DNA of 15,129 nucleotides from Acidobacteriaceae bacterium (GTDB lineage: Bacteria; Acidobacteriota; Terriglobia; Terriglobales; Acidobacteriaceae). The translations under genes were made by a program, and so were the position numbers. The stretch covers positions 1-15,129 of the forward strand of contig PLST01000484.1 of assembly GCA_003164255.1 (NCBI GenBank), written 5' to 3'. Below the pieces are notes generated by a model. That model was given only the letters and a program-made list of their open reading frames with translations, was not told the DNA's origin and did no database searches. Below, in pieces: positions 1 to 7,750 of the stretch. Within the stretch, counting starts at the first letter, position 1. Every line of letters starts with the position of its first letter.

Positions 1-2790
1 GTGGAAGCTGCGCTGGCGGCCTGCTGGGCGGAGGGCGCAGCGGTCCTTCCCCGCGGGGCGGGCACCAGCCTGGCCGGGCAGTGCGCGAATGTTGCCGTTG
101 TGTTTGACTACTCCCGCTACATGAACGGGCTCACCTATATTGATCCGGCGGCGAAGATTGCTGTGGTTGAGCCGGGCATTGTGCTGGACCGTTTGCGCGA
201 CGCAGCCGAAGAGTACCGCCTGACGTTTGCGCCCGATCCGGCGACGCACTCGCGCTGCACGCTTGGTGGCATGATTGGCAACAACAGTTGCGGAGTTCAC
301 GGCCTGCTGGGCGGCAAGGTGGTGGACAACGTGGAGTCGCTCGACGTAGTTCTCTACGACGGCACCCGGCTGCACGTTGGCGAAACGACGGAGGAAGAGC
401 TGGAAGCGAAGATTGCCGCTGGCGACCGCGAGGGCGAAATCTACGCAGGGCTCAAGCGCATTCGCGACAAATATGCGCAGCTGGTGCGCGAAAAATTTCC
501 ACGGATTCCGCGGCGCGTCTCGGGCTACAACCTGGACGAGCTGCTTCCAGAGAACAAATTCAACGTGGCGCGTGCGCTGGTCGGATCGGAAGGCACATGC
601 GTCAACATTGTGTCGGCCACGCTGAACCTTACAGCGAGCCCGCCGTTCCGGGTGCTCACGGTGCTGGGGTTTGCCGATCCGTTTCTGGCGGCCGACGCGG
701 TGCCGCTGGCGCTCGAGCATCGTCCGATTGGTCTGGAAGGTTTTGACCACTTGCTCGTGGACTTTATGCGGCGCAAGGGCCTCAATCTGCGCGACCTTTC
801 AGAGCTGCCATCGGGCGTGAGTTTCCTCCTGGTCGAGTTGGGCGCGTGGTCAGCGGAGGAAGCGCGGGTGCAGGCTGAAAAGCTTGCGCTGGCCTGCCAG
901 GGTTGGCCGGTGCCGCCGGTAGCTCGCATCTGCACCAGCGAAGAAGCCGTGAGCATCTGGCGCGTGCGCGACTCGGCGCTCGGGGCCATGGTATTCGTTC
1001 CCGGCGAACCGGATCGGCACGAGGGCTGGGAGGACGCAGCGGTTCCGCCCGAGAAGCTGGGCGATTATCTCCGCGCTATCACGGCATTGATGGCCGAATA
1101 CGGCTTCAGGAGCCCACTCTACGGACACTACGGCCAGGGCTGCGTCCATACGCGCATCAACTTCGACTTCCGCACGGTGGAAGGGCGGCAGAAGTTTCGC
1201 GAGTTTATTACACGGGCCGCGGATGTGGTGCTGAGCTTTGGCGGATCGCTCTCAGGCGAGCATGGAGACGGACAATCGCGCGCGGCCCTGCTGCCCAAAA
1301 TGTATGGAACGGAGTTGATGGAGGCCTTCCGCGAGTTCAAGATTCTGTTCGACCCGGACAATCGCATGAACCCGGGCAAGCTGATCGATGCGGTGCGCGT
1401 CTACGATCCGCTCGAAAATCTGCGCACAGAACTTGAAGCGCCCAAACACGTAATCAACCGCGACGCCACCGAGGTTCCCGTGCGCGCGCTTGAAACGCAC
1501 TTTGCGTTTGCGGCGGACGAGGGCTCATTTGAGCGCGCCACCGAGCGCTGTGTGGGCGTGGGCGCATGCCGCAATACGACGGGCGGCGTCATGTGTCCGA
1601 GCTACCGGGCCACCGGCGACGAGCAGCACTCGACGCGCGGACGGGCGCACCTGCTGTGGGAGATGATGTCGGGCGCGCTGCGCAAGGAGGGTTTCCAGAG
1701 CAAGGCAGTCCACCAGGCGCTGGACTTGTGCCTGAGCTGCAAGGCCTGCAAATCAGAGTGCCCGGTGCAGGTGGATGTAGCGGCATGGAAGAGTGAATTT
1801 CTGGCGCAGCATTACAAGGGGCGCATGCATCCGCTGCATCATTACATCTTTGGATTTGCTGACAAGCTGGCGCGGCTCGGGTCGCTCACTCCAGCGCTGA
1901 CCAATGCGGTGCTGACCGGGCCCATCACCAGCCCTCTGGTCAAGCAGATCGTCGGCGTCGCGCAGGATCGGAAGCTTCCGCGACTGGCGCGAAAGAGTTT
2001 TCAATCACTGCGAGAGACAAATTCTCAGACCTCAACGGTTCCGCGATCCGCGACCTCGTCCGTCGCCACCAGGGTGCTGCTGTGGCCCGATACATGGAAC
2101 AACTACTACCATCCACAAACGCTTGCCGCAGCTGAGTCGGTTCTGACGGAGGCGGGATTTGCGGTCGAAGTTCCCCGTGGACACATCTGCTGCGGACGGC
2201 CGCTCTACGACTTCGGATTTCTTGGGGCCGCGCGCGCTTACCTGGCCAAAGTGCTGGACCGCATTGCCCCGCAAATTGAAGCCGGATTGCCCTTCATCTT
2301 TCTGGAGCCGAGTTGCGCCAGCGTGTTCAAGGACGAGCTGCTGGAGTTGTTCCCGAATGACGCGCGCGCGAAACGCCTGAGCGGCCAGGTGTGGCTGCTG
2401 GCGGACTGGCTCACGGCCAAAACGCCGGACTGGGCGAAGGGCCGGCTCGAGGGCGCGCGCATACTTGTGCATGGGCATTGCCACCACAAGGCGGTGTTTG
2501 GAGGATCGCGCAGCGAAGTGGCGCTGCTCAAGAGCGCAGGAGCCTCGGTTGAGCCGATCCAGGCGGGATGCTGCGGCATGGCCGGACCGTTCGGGTTTGA
2601 GGCGGACAAATTCGACGTGTCAAGGGCGATTGCCTACGACACCCTGCTGCCCGCCGTAAAGGCTGCTGATTCAATGACGCTGATTGTTGCCGACGGCTTC
2701 AGCTGCCGGGAGCAGATTGCGCAGCTGTCCGATCGCAAGGCCATGCATATCGCCGAGGTGCTGGCGCGCGGTTGCAATTGCGCGGGTTGA
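1..2790 (+). CDS. FAD-binding and Fe-S-binding oxidoreductase, D-lactate/glycolate dehydrogenase type (5' truncated by window)
   Basis: This is probably a membrane-associated flavoprotein that oxidises a 2-hydroxy acid such as D-lactate or glycolate and passes electrons through Fe-S clusters to the respiratory chain. Residues 1-210 visible are a PCMH-type FAD domain (PRGAGTSLAGQ, then GGMIGNNSCG near residue 95). The FAD-linked oxidase C-terminal domain follows to about 470, with SGEHGDGQSR near 418-427. Next are two cysteine clusters: C517, C523 and C532 (MCPSY), and C577-x2-C580-x2-C583-x3-C587 followed by P. Two cysteine-rich CCG domains close the protein (CCG at 730 and 857). It is thus a one-chain fusion equivalent to GlcD plus GlcF. 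Family members carry several dozen more N-terminal residues, so the GTG at base 1 is not the real start. The exact substrate cannot be told from sequence. No partner gene (permease, regulator) is visible downstream. Confidence 0.93.
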   Translation: MEAALAACWAEGAAVLPRGAGTSLAGQCANVAVVFDYSRYMNGLTYIDPAAKIAVVEPGIVLDRLRDAAEEYRLTFAPDPATHSRCTLGGMIGNNSCGVHGLLGGKVVDNVESLDVVLYDGTRLHVGETTEEELEAKIAAGDREGEIYAGLKRIRDKYAQLVREKFPRIPRRVSGYNLDELLPENKFNVARALVGSEGTCVNIVSATLNLTASPPFRVLTVLGFADPFLAADAVPLALEHRPIGLEGFDHLLVDFMRRKGLNLRDLSELPSGVSFLLVELGAWSAEEARVQAEKLALACQGWPVPPVARICTSEEAVSIWRVRDSALGAMVFVPGEPDRHEGWEDAAVPPEKLGDYLRAITALMAEYGFRSPLYGHYGQGCVHTRINFDFRTVEGRQKFREFITRAADVVLSFGGSLSGEHGDGQSRAALLPKMYGTELMEAFREFKILFDPDNRMNPGKLIDAVRVYDPLENLRTELEAPKHVINRDATEVPVRALETHFAFAADEGSFERATERCVGVGACRNTTGGVMCPSYRATGDEQHSTRGRAHLLWEMMSGALRKEGFQSKAVHQALDLCLSCKACKSECPVQVDVAAWKSEFLAQHYKGRMHPLHHYIFGFADKLARLGSLTPALTNAVLTGPITSPLVKQIVGVAQDRKLPRLARKSFQSLRETNSQTSTVPRSATSSVATRVLLWPDTWNNYYHPQTLAAAESVLTEAGFAVEVPRGHICCGRPLYDFGFLGAARAYLAKVLDRIAPQIEAGLPFIFLEPSCASVFKDELLELFPNDARAKRLSGQVWLLADWLTAKTPDWAKGRLEGARILVHGHCHHKAVFGGSRSEVALLKSAGASVEPIQAGCCGMAGPFGFEADKFDVSRAIAYDTLLPAVKAADSMTLIVADGFSCREQIAQLSDRKAMHIAEVLARGCNCAG

Positions 2791-3137
2791 TAGAATCGTT
2801 AACAGCAGGTTACCGGAGACGCGGACGCAGATTGCGCCGGGAACAAAGGGTGTTGAAGAGTGGTGGTCTGTGCAAAAGCGCTCTATCCTGTGGAATTGAA
2901 TTGCCTTACTGTATTCATCATGTGCAGGTTACCCGATTTGATACCGAGACAATGAAGCCCGGCGGGTGTAGACTGCGTCCAATGTGGTGGGAATCCGTCT
3001 GCATTTTTCCTTTCGATTGAAGGAAGCAGGACGGGTGTTTGAGTCTGGTTTTCGAGGCGAAAACCGGAAACGCGGCACGAAAAAGAGTTTAGGTACGTTC
3101 AGTCGTTCTCAAGCCGGACAAAAGGAGCGTTTTCATC
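2791..3137 (+). other. Intergenic region, leader of the YtxH-family gene
   Basis: These 347 bp carry no gene I can support; the short ORFs in it have no family resemblance and no good ribosome binding site. The region ends with AAAGGAG (3121-3127) before the ATG at 3138 and contains one strong hairpin at 3044-3068, listed separately. I could not find a convincing -35/-10 pair, so the promoter of the downstream gene may be of a non-sigma70 class. No T-rich terminator is evident directly after the dehydrogenase stop codon. Confidence 0.6.
3044..3068 (+). promoter_or_regulatory. Perfect hairpin in the leader of the YtxH-family gene
   Basis: GGTTTTCG (3047-3054) and CGAAAACC (3058-3065) are exact reverse complements around a 3-nt AGG loop. 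Three more outer positions can pair, one of them G-T. It lies about 70 nt before the ATG at 3138. No T-run follows on either strand, so it does not look like a normal intrinsic terminator. It may be an mRNA leader structure or a protein-binding inverted repeat; the function is inferred only. Confidence 0.5.
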
Positions 3138-3566
3138 ATGGCAGAAGATAGCAAATCATACGGATTGGCGTGGTTCCTGGCAGGATTGGGCGTAGGCGCC
3201 CTGGTCGGCATCCTTTATGCGCCCAAGAGCGGCCGCGAGACCCGCGACGACATAGCGACCGGCGCCCGCGAGGGCACGGAGTATTTGAAGGCTCGCACGC
3301 GCCAGGCCGCTGAAGAAGTGAGCGCCCTTGTCGACAAGAGCAAGGAGCAGGTAAGCGCACTGGTGGACCGGAGCAAGGAACAGGTGAGCGATTACGTGGA
3401 AAAGGGCCGTGAGGCCGTGGACCGTGGCCGCGCCCAGTGGGAAGAGTTTGTGGAGCGGGGCAAGAACCTGGTGGCCGAACAGACCGGCCGGGTTTCAACC
3501 GCGGTGGATGCGGGACGCCAGGCCTACCACAACACGACCAACTCTCCTGAAGCTCGCGAGTACTAA
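3138..3566 (+). CDS. YtxH-family general stress-type protein with 11-residue repeats
   Basis: 142 residues. One N-terminal membrane segment at about 10-28 contains a glycine-zipper pattern (GLGVGALVG) and is followed by YAPKSGRETR, the typical YtxH/YtxH-like signature. The rest is hydrophilic and helical. From residue 61 it is built of five consecutive 11-residue units, each starting with V (61, 72, 83, 94, 105); the first two are nearly identical (VSALVDKSKEQ, VSALVDRSKEQ). Such hendecads suggest a long amphipathic helix or right-handed coiled coil, as in LEA-like or apolipoprotein-like proteins. Family members are often induced by stress and sit at the membrane with the tail on one side. 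The ATG is supported by AAAGGAG ten bases upstream. It may be functionally paired with the next gene, also a one-helix coiled-coil membrane protein. The molecular role is unknown. Confidence 0.85.
   Translation: MAEDSKSYGLAWFLAGLGVGALVGILYAPKSGRETRDDIATGAREGTEYLKARTRQAAEEVSALVDKSKEQVSALVDRSKEQVSDYVEKGREAVDRGRAQWEEFVERGKNLVAEQTGRVSTAVDAGRQAYHNTTNSPEAREY
3318..3482 (+). repeat. 33-nt tandem coding repeat (five 11-codon units) in the YtxH-family gene
   Basis: Units start at 3318, 3351, 3384, 3417 and 3450. Units 1 and 2 encode almost the same 11 residues (one K/R difference) but differ at several third codon positions. The duplication is therefore old enough to have drifted silently while the protein was conserved. 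Units 3-5 keep only the pattern V-x3-hydrophobic-acidic/small-basic. Confidence 0.7.
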
Positions 3567-3610
3567 GGTCCAATGGCCGAGGCCGGGAGTTCCGGCTTGG
3601 CGGCTGAGGG

Positions 3611-3656
3611 GCTGGCCCGCTGATGGGAGCGGCCCCGGGCTAAGATTCCCGTTTTT
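3611..3656 (+). terminator. Possible terminator after the YtxH-family gene
   Basis: A GC-rich stretch can fold (CCGCT with AGCGG around GATGGG; CGGG 3636-3639 with CCCG 3648-3651), and the second short stem runs directly into T5 at 3652-3656. The last stem is only four pairs, so this is a weak intrinsic-terminator candidate. Confidence 0.3.
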
Positions 3657-3789
3657 GACGGGCCGGTGCGCGATTAGCGTTTTCGGGAACTGAAGCGCCG
3701 GTGCCGCCAACAATGTCTCCTACAGCCGTGGGGAGCATCTTTTATAGTGGGGGCTCAGACCCTCAAATACGCGGTGCGAGACAAAGTCC

Positions 3790-4320
3790 ATGCATAATCT
3801 CGACAGTCAGACCGTGCAGTTGATCATTGTTGCCGCAGTTGCCTTGACGATGCTGCTGCAGACCGTTGTGCTGCTGGCAATTTTTTCGGCATTGCGCAAG
3901 TCAGCCGCGGCGATGCGGCAGGACATTGAAGAACTGCGCACCTCGGTTGTGCCCGTGATCGAGAGCGCCCGCGAACTGCTGGCGCACACCGGACCCAAGA
4001 TTGAAGCCGCCGTGGTGGATGCCGCGGCAATCGCCCACAACCTGCGCAGGCAGACCGTGGACGTGCAGGCGGCAGCAAACGAGATTATCGATCGGGCGCG
4101 CCGCCAGTCGGCGCGCGCTGATGGGATGCTGACGAGCCTGATGGACGGGGTGGATAAGACAGCCGGATTCATGCAGGAGTCAGTGACGAAGCCGATGAAA
4201 CAGATTTCGGGCTTCCTGGCCTCAGCCAAGGCAATCGTTGAATCGCTGCGCACGCCCATTACCGAACAGCGCCCGCCCCAGGGAAGCCTTCCGCGCGGCG
4301 ACAGAAACAAAGTCGTCTAG
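3790..4320 (+). CDS. Single-pass membrane protein with coiled-coil tail (DUF948-like), function unknown
   Basis: 176 residues. A hydrophobic helix at about 10-33 is followed by an almost entirely helical, Ala/Glu/Arg-rich region to about 155 and a short Pro/Gly/basic tail. The arrangement (short N-terminus, one membrane helix, long helical tail with periodic hydrophobics) resembles DUF948-type proteins, which often lie near YtxH-family genes; here the YtxH-family gene is 223 bp upstream on the same strand. That resemblance is from layout and composition, not from a firm motif. The ATG at 3790 has only a weak purine-rich stretch upstream (GAGACAAAG). TATAGT at 3743-3748 could be a -10 element but has no good -35. 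A role in envelope stress or membrane organisation is a guess. Confidence 0.75.
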   Translation: MHNLDSQTVQLIIVAAVALTMLLQTVVLLAIFSALRKSAAAMRQDIEELRTSVVPVIESARELLAHTGPKIEAAVVDAAAIAHNLRRQTVDVQAAANEIIDRARRQSARADGMLTSLMDGVDKTAGFMQESVTKPMKQISGFLASAKAIVESLRTPITEQRPPQGSLPRGDRNKVV

Positions 4321-4337
4321 TGCCTTGAGGCTGGTAA

Positions 4338-4359
4338 AACGGAAATGTTGGATTCCGTT
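4338..4359. terminator. Hairpin between convergent genes, possible bidirectional terminator
   Basis: AACGGAA (4338-4344) and TTCCGTT (4353-4359) are exact reverse complements around an 8-nt loop. It lies 18 bp after the stop of the plus-strand gene and overlaps the stop codon of the minus-strand gene. On the minus strand the stem runs into TTTT, giving a modest T tract; on the plus strand there is almost none. Confidence 0.4.
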
Positions 4360-5074
4360 ACTGCTTCAGGATCATTCCCGCCCAATTGACCCAAACACCG
4401 GTTTCCGCCAGTCTTGCGGCTACCAAAGTAACGACGACCAGAGCTGCATAGCCGGCCGCGAACTCGCGGTCGAGCCTGCGAGTCATGGCCAGACGCACAA
4501 GCAGCAGAAGCGCTCCGAGACAGACAACCGGTCCGAACAACGCCACCCATTGGTGAAGCCCGAAGATCGAATTGACCAGCGGAATACGGCCTGTGGCTCC
4601 GGTGAGAATGACCAGGCTGGCAAGAAGCATCATGGGCCGGTGAATGCGGGGCCGCTTGCGATTGACCACTCCGATGGTAACGAAGGTCAGGTACATCGCA
4701 ATCTCAGTAAACATGATCAACAGAAATTGACGGCCGGACCAGTCGAAAACTGCCGCGTCAGGATAGAGGCGTGTCGAGCGGATCGCCACGAGTGGTCCAG
4801 TTACTGCGATCGTTGACGAAATCACCAGTACGCTCCAGCCAAGTTTCATGTGCAGCCGGCGGTTCTGGATGGAGATCAGCAGAGACTGGGCGAAAAACAG
4901 CAGGTACCAGGCAAAGATCGCCGAGCTGTGCACCACAACCGTCGCCAGAATCGACGGGTCGATGGGAGTGCCGTCAAAGTGCTTGCCCTGGAAGATGTAG
5001 TGCTGAAAGCCTAGGACGGTCAGGATCAGGAAGATGGCTCCAGCAGCGCTATAGAAAAGGCGTTCAGGTTTCAT
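4358..5074 (-). CDS. Polytopic inner-membrane protein, unknown function
   Basis: 238 residues with about seven predicted membrane helices (roughly 7-27, 43-66, 79-99, 118-138, 146-164, 173-195, 205-223). Several histidines lie at or near helix ends: H25, H32, H49, H75 (RRLHMKLGW), H145 (RIHRPMMLLAS) and H174 (GLHQWVALFG). The repeated LHxKLG/IHRPM-type loops recall small integral membrane proteins with conserved histidines such as the DUF2306/DUF420 groups, but I cannot assign it firmly. Metal or haem binding is possible and unproven. The start is supported by AAGGA about nine bases upstream, and a good promoter lies at 5112-5141. It is therefore an independent unit rather than the last gene of the mnmA operon. 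Its 3' end converges with the plus-strand gene ending at 4320. Confidence 0.8.
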   Translation of the reverse strand: MKPERLFYSAAGAIFLILTVLGFQHYIFQGKHFDGTPIDPSILATVVVHSSAIFAWYLLFFAQSLLISIQNRRLHMKLGWSVLVISSTIAVTGPLVAIRSTRLYPDAAVFDWSGRQFLLIMFTEIAMYLTFVTIGVVNRKRPRIHRPMMLLASLVILTGATGRIPLVNSIFGLHQWVALFGPVVCLGALLLLVRLAMTRRLDREFAAGYAALVVVTLVAARLAETGVWVNWAGMILKQ

Positions 5075-5111
5075 GCGGAGTTTTCCTTTTGAACTTGGGG
5101 ATACGGCAGGA

Positions 5112-5141
5112 AGTATAGACGCAAGGCTGCTGCCCGATCAA
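5112..5141 (-). promoter_or_regulatory. Sigma70-type promoter of the polytopic membrane protein gene
   Basis: Reading the minus strand: TTGATC (5141-5136), an 18-nt spacer, then TATACT (5117-5112), followed about 37 nt later by the ATG at 5074. Both hexamers match consensus well. It lies downstream of the mnmA stop, so the membrane protein gene can be transcribed separately. Confidence 0.6.
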
Positions 5142-5212
5142 TACGAATTCTCGCTTTGGACATCGACTCAATGCGTTGGTGGAGACTCCGCTCGCACGCT
5201 ACGCGTCGGGCT

Positions 5213-6340
5213 CTAAATAATCCAGCCGCCGCCCACCACTTCATCTCCGTCATAGAAAACGGCTGCCTGTCCGGGCGTGACGGCGCGCTGCGGCTCGTCG
5301 AATGTGGCGAGCGCCTCGCCTTCGCTGCCGGGCTCAAGCGTGGCCCATGCCGGCTCATGACGATGGCGGATCTTGACGCGGACACGCATGGGCGCGGTGA
5401 GCGAGGGAATGCTGATCCAGTTGAGCTGGCCCGCACACAGCGTGCGCGTGGCCAACTCCTGGTCAGCGCCCACGGTCACCTTGTGGCTCGCTGGGTCGAT
5501 TTGGAGCACGTAGAGCGGCGAGGGAGAGCTGACGCCCAGCCCCTTGCGCTGGCCCACCGTAAAGCTTGAGATGCCCTGGTGATGGCCGAGTACTTCTCCT
5601 GTAGACGCAACGAGCTCGCCGGCGCTCACCGGGACCTGCTCGCCCTGCTCCTCGAGGTAGGCGGTGATGAATTGCTTGTAGTCACCGCCGGGGACGAAGC
5701 AAATCTCCTGCGAGTCAGGCTTCTCTGCGAGCGCGAGCCCGCGCTGGCGCGCGACTTCGCGCACCTGAGGCTTGGTGAGACTGCCGAGCGGAAAGAGCGT
5801 GTGGGCGAGCTGCTGCTGGGTGAGGCCGAAGAGGAAGTAGGTCTGATCCTTGGCCAGGTCGGCGGGTCGCTTGAGAATCCAGCGGCCGCGCCCCCCGTCC
5901 CGTGTCGCATCGAACTCGTTTACGGCGTAATGGCCCGTGGCGATGCGGTCTGCGCCGATCGAGCGCGCGGTCTGCAGAAGCTGGTCGAACTTGAGATGGT
6001 TGTTGCAGAGCGAACAAGGAATAGGCGTGCGGCCGGCGAGGTACTCATCGACGAACGGGCGCACAACGTCCTTCTCGAATCGCTCTTCCTGATTGACGAC
6101 GTAATAGGGAATGCCCAACTGCTCGGCCACGTGGCGCGCGTCGTATACATCGTCAAGCGAACAGCACCGGCCAGCCTTGGGCGCGTCGGGAATTCCGTGC
6201 CGTCCGGCAAGGCGCGTCTGATCCCAGAGCTGCAGCGTGAGGCCCACCACCGTCTCGCCGGAGTGGGCGAGCATCGCTGCAGCCGTTGAGGAGTCAACTC
6301 CTCCGGACATGGCGACTGCGATGGTGGTGTTGGTGCTCAT
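5213..6340 (-). CDS. mnmA: tRNA-specific 2-thiouridylase MnmA
   Basis: 375 residues, normal for the family. MnmA adenylates and thiolates U34 of the Lys, Glu and Gln tRNAs, giving s2U. The N-terminal PP-loop ATP-pyrophosphatase motif is SGGVDSS (12-18). The catalytic cysteine is C112 in CSLCNNHLKF, and the second active-site cysteine is C214 in SQEICFVPGGDYKQF; both are present. TGHYA (135-139) and the central QRKGLGV segment are typical, and the C-terminal beta-barrel domain is complete. The ATG at 6340 is preceded by AGGAG (6349-6353) with an 8-nt spacer. The gene just upstream on the same strand is a cysteine desulfurase, which in this pathway supplies the persulfide sulfur, so an operon with matching function is likely. 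No TusABCDE relay genes are visible; direct transfer from the desulfurase, as reported in Bacillus, is possible. Confidence 0.97.
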   Translation of the reverse strand: MSTNTTIAVAMSGGVDSSTAAAMLAHSGETVVGLTLQLWDQTRLAGRHGIPDAPKAGRCCSLDDVYDARHVAEQLGIPYYVVNQEERFEKDVVRPFVDEYLAGRTPIPCSLCNNHLKFDQLLQTARSIGADRIATGHYAVNEFDATRDGGRGRWILKRPADLAKDQTYFLFGLTQQQLAHTLFPLGSLTKPQVREVARQRGLALAEKPDSQEICFVPGGDYKQFITAYLEEQGEQVPVSAGELVASTGEVLGHHQGISSFTVGQRKGLGVSSPSPLYVLQIDPASHKVTVGADQELATRTLCAGQLNWISIPSLTAPMRVRVKIRHRHEPAWATLEPGSEGEALATFDEPQRAVTPGQAAVFYDGDEVVGGGWII

Positions 6341-6348
6341 GTGAACGG

Positions 6349-6353
6349 CTCCT
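6349..6353 (-). promoter_or_regulatory. Ribosome binding site of mnmA
   Basis: AGGAG on the minus strand, 8 nt before the ATG at 6340. It fixes this start and lies just downstream of the heptamer repeat array, so the repeats are in the intercistronic mRNA and do not overlap the site. Confidence 0.7.
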
Positions 6354-6361
6354 GTTGTTTC

Positions 6362-6396
6362 TTTCAGCTCCTAGCTCCTAGCTTCTAGCTTTCAGC
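6362..6396 (+). repeat. Five-unit heptanucleotide tandem repeat between the desulfurase gene and mnmA
   Basis: On the plus strand the units are TTTCAGC, TCCTAGC, TCCTAGC, TTCTAGC and TTTCAGC, all exactly 7 nt and following TYYYAGC, with a decayed sixth TTTTCGT. The array is symmetric in unit order, the outer units being identical. It fills nearly half of the gap between the two genes. Heptanucleotide arrays of this sort are known as dispersed short tandem repeats in other phyla such as cyanobacteria. Whether it is dispersed in this genome cannot be seen from one window. Confidence 0.85.
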
Positions 6397-6422
6397 TTTT
6401 CGTGCTGGCGCAGCTCTGCCAC

Positions 6423-7676
6423 TCAACCCAATGTTCCCGCTGCTACGGGCGACAATGCGCGCAATCGTTCGACTGCCTGCGGAACAACCTGCAATGCAAA
6501 ATCCACGTCTGCTTCGGTTGCGGTCTTCATCAGGCTGAAGCGCAGACTGGCGCGAGCGGCGTTCTTGTCGAGTCCCATCGCCATGAGCACGTGGCTCGGT
6601 TCAGTCGATCCGGAGTGGCAGGCCGACCCGCCGCTGACGGCAACGCCCTTGAGGTCGAGCGCGATGACAAGCGCTTCGCCTTCCACTTGGTCGAAGGCAA
6701 TGTTGGTGGTGTTGGCGGTGCGGGTAACGCGTTGATCCCCGTCCCAGCCACCGTTGACCCGCGTGCCTGGCAGCGCGAGGATTCCAGCCTCAAGCAGATC
6801 GCGCAGACCAGCAAGCCGCTCGATCGTTCCATCGGCGAGCGACTCCATGGCGAGTTCAGCGGCTTTTCCCAGTCCAACAATGCCGGGCACATTCTCAGTG
6901 CCGGCGCGGCGGCGGCGCTCGTGGCTACCACCGACGAGGAGGGACTCAACCGGGGTTCCGCGGCGCACGTACATGGCGCCGACACCCTTGGGCCCGTGCA
7001 TCTTGTGCGCGCTGATCGAAAGCAGGTGGCACCCGAAGCGCTTCACGTCGAACGGGACCTTGCCCGCGCCCTGCACCGCGTCGATGTGGAAGAAGGCGCC
7101 GCCATCGGCAGCGATCTTGCCGATCTCTTCAACGGGCTGCAGCACACCGGTTTCGTTATTGGCGAGCATGACGCTGATGAGGCGGGTGTTCAGCTTGATC
7201 GCGCGCCGGATATCTTCCGGGTCAATGAGCCCGCTGAGCTGTGGGTCGATGAAAGTGACCTCTACGCCTCGCTCTGCGACGCGGTTGGCGGCCTGAAGCA
7301 CCGCCGAGTGCTCAATGGATGTCGTGATCAGGTGGTCGCCCGGATGAAGCAGGCCGAATATGGCGGTGTTGTCGCCCTCAGTGCCGCCGGAGTTGAAGAC
7401 GACCTCGGCCTCGCGGCAGTTGAACATCCGTGCGAGGGTTTCGCGGGCGTGATCGACGGCGCGATGCGCAGCCTGCCCGTGCATGTGAATCGAGGATGCG
7501 TTGCCGAAGTGCTCCATCCAATACGGACGGATGGCTTCCATCACCTCTGGAAGCAGAGGCGTAGTGGCATTGGCATCCATGTATACGCGGGGCACGGGAA
7601 TCAGCAGTCCTGTATCGATTGTACGGAAGAACGGGTTTTTTCGCCCGGAAAAGAGGCGCGGAAGGGGGTGCTGCAA
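6423..7676 (-). CDS. Cysteine desulfurase, IscS/NifS family
   Basis: PLP enzyme that converts L-cysteine to alanine and an enzyme-bound persulfide, the sulfur source for Fe-S clusters and tRNA thiolation. Counting from the outer TTG at 7682 (419 residues), the family core begins at VYMDANATTPLLP (33-45). Other hallmarks are GGTEGDN (99-105), H125 in SIEHSAV, the PLP lysine K227 in SAHKMHGPKG, RAGTENV (259-265) and the catalytic cysteine C355 in SGGSACHSGSTEPS. I prefer the TTG at 7676, since AAAGGAG (7689-7683) sits 6 nt before it; a GTG at 7595 is an alternative closer to the conserved core. mnmA follows on the same strand after about 80 bp, which points to tRNA thiolation as one job. No IscU, SufU or ferredoxin gene is nearby. 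A plus-strand ORF covers the whole gene but is a shadow. Confidence 0.95.
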   Translation of the reverse strand: MQHPLPRLFSGRKNPFFRTIDTGLLIPVPRVYMDANATTPLLPEVMEAIRPYWMEHFGNASSIHMHGQAAHRAVDHARETLARMFNCREAEVVFNSGGTEGDNTAIFGLLHPGDHLITTSIEHSAVLQAANRVAERGVEVTFIDPQLSGLIDPEDIRRAIKLNTRLISVMLANNETGVLQPVEEIGKIAADGGAFFHIDAVQGAGKVPFDVKRFGCHLLSISAHKMHGPKGVGAMYVRRGTPVESLLVGGSHERRRRAGTENVPGIVGLGKAAELAMESLADGTIERLAGLRDLLEAGILALPGTRVNGGWDGDQRVTRTANTTNIAFDQVEGEALVIALDLKGVAVSGGSACHSGSTEPSHVLMAMGLDKNAARASLRFSLMKTATEADVDFALQVVPQAVERLRALSPVAAGTLG

Positions 7677-7750
7677 GCTCAACTCCTTTGATTGCCGCTA
7701 TGGAGTACCGTTTCCCTGGTGCTAGACGAGCGAGCGATGAAACATCACCT

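Noticed and set aside
5182..5212. Possible stem-loop after the mnmA stop
   Set aside because: Arms pair poorly (a 4-bp ACGC/GCGT core with imperfect outer arms) and no T tract follows on the minus strand.
5579..6289. 236-codon plus-strand ORF over mnmA
   Set aside because: Antisense shadow; mnmA on the other strand has all catalytic motifs.
6402..7691. 429-codon plus-strand ORF covering the desulfurase gene
   Set aside because: It is exactly antisense to a clear cysteine desulfurase, has no recognisable motif, and arises from GC-rich codon bias.
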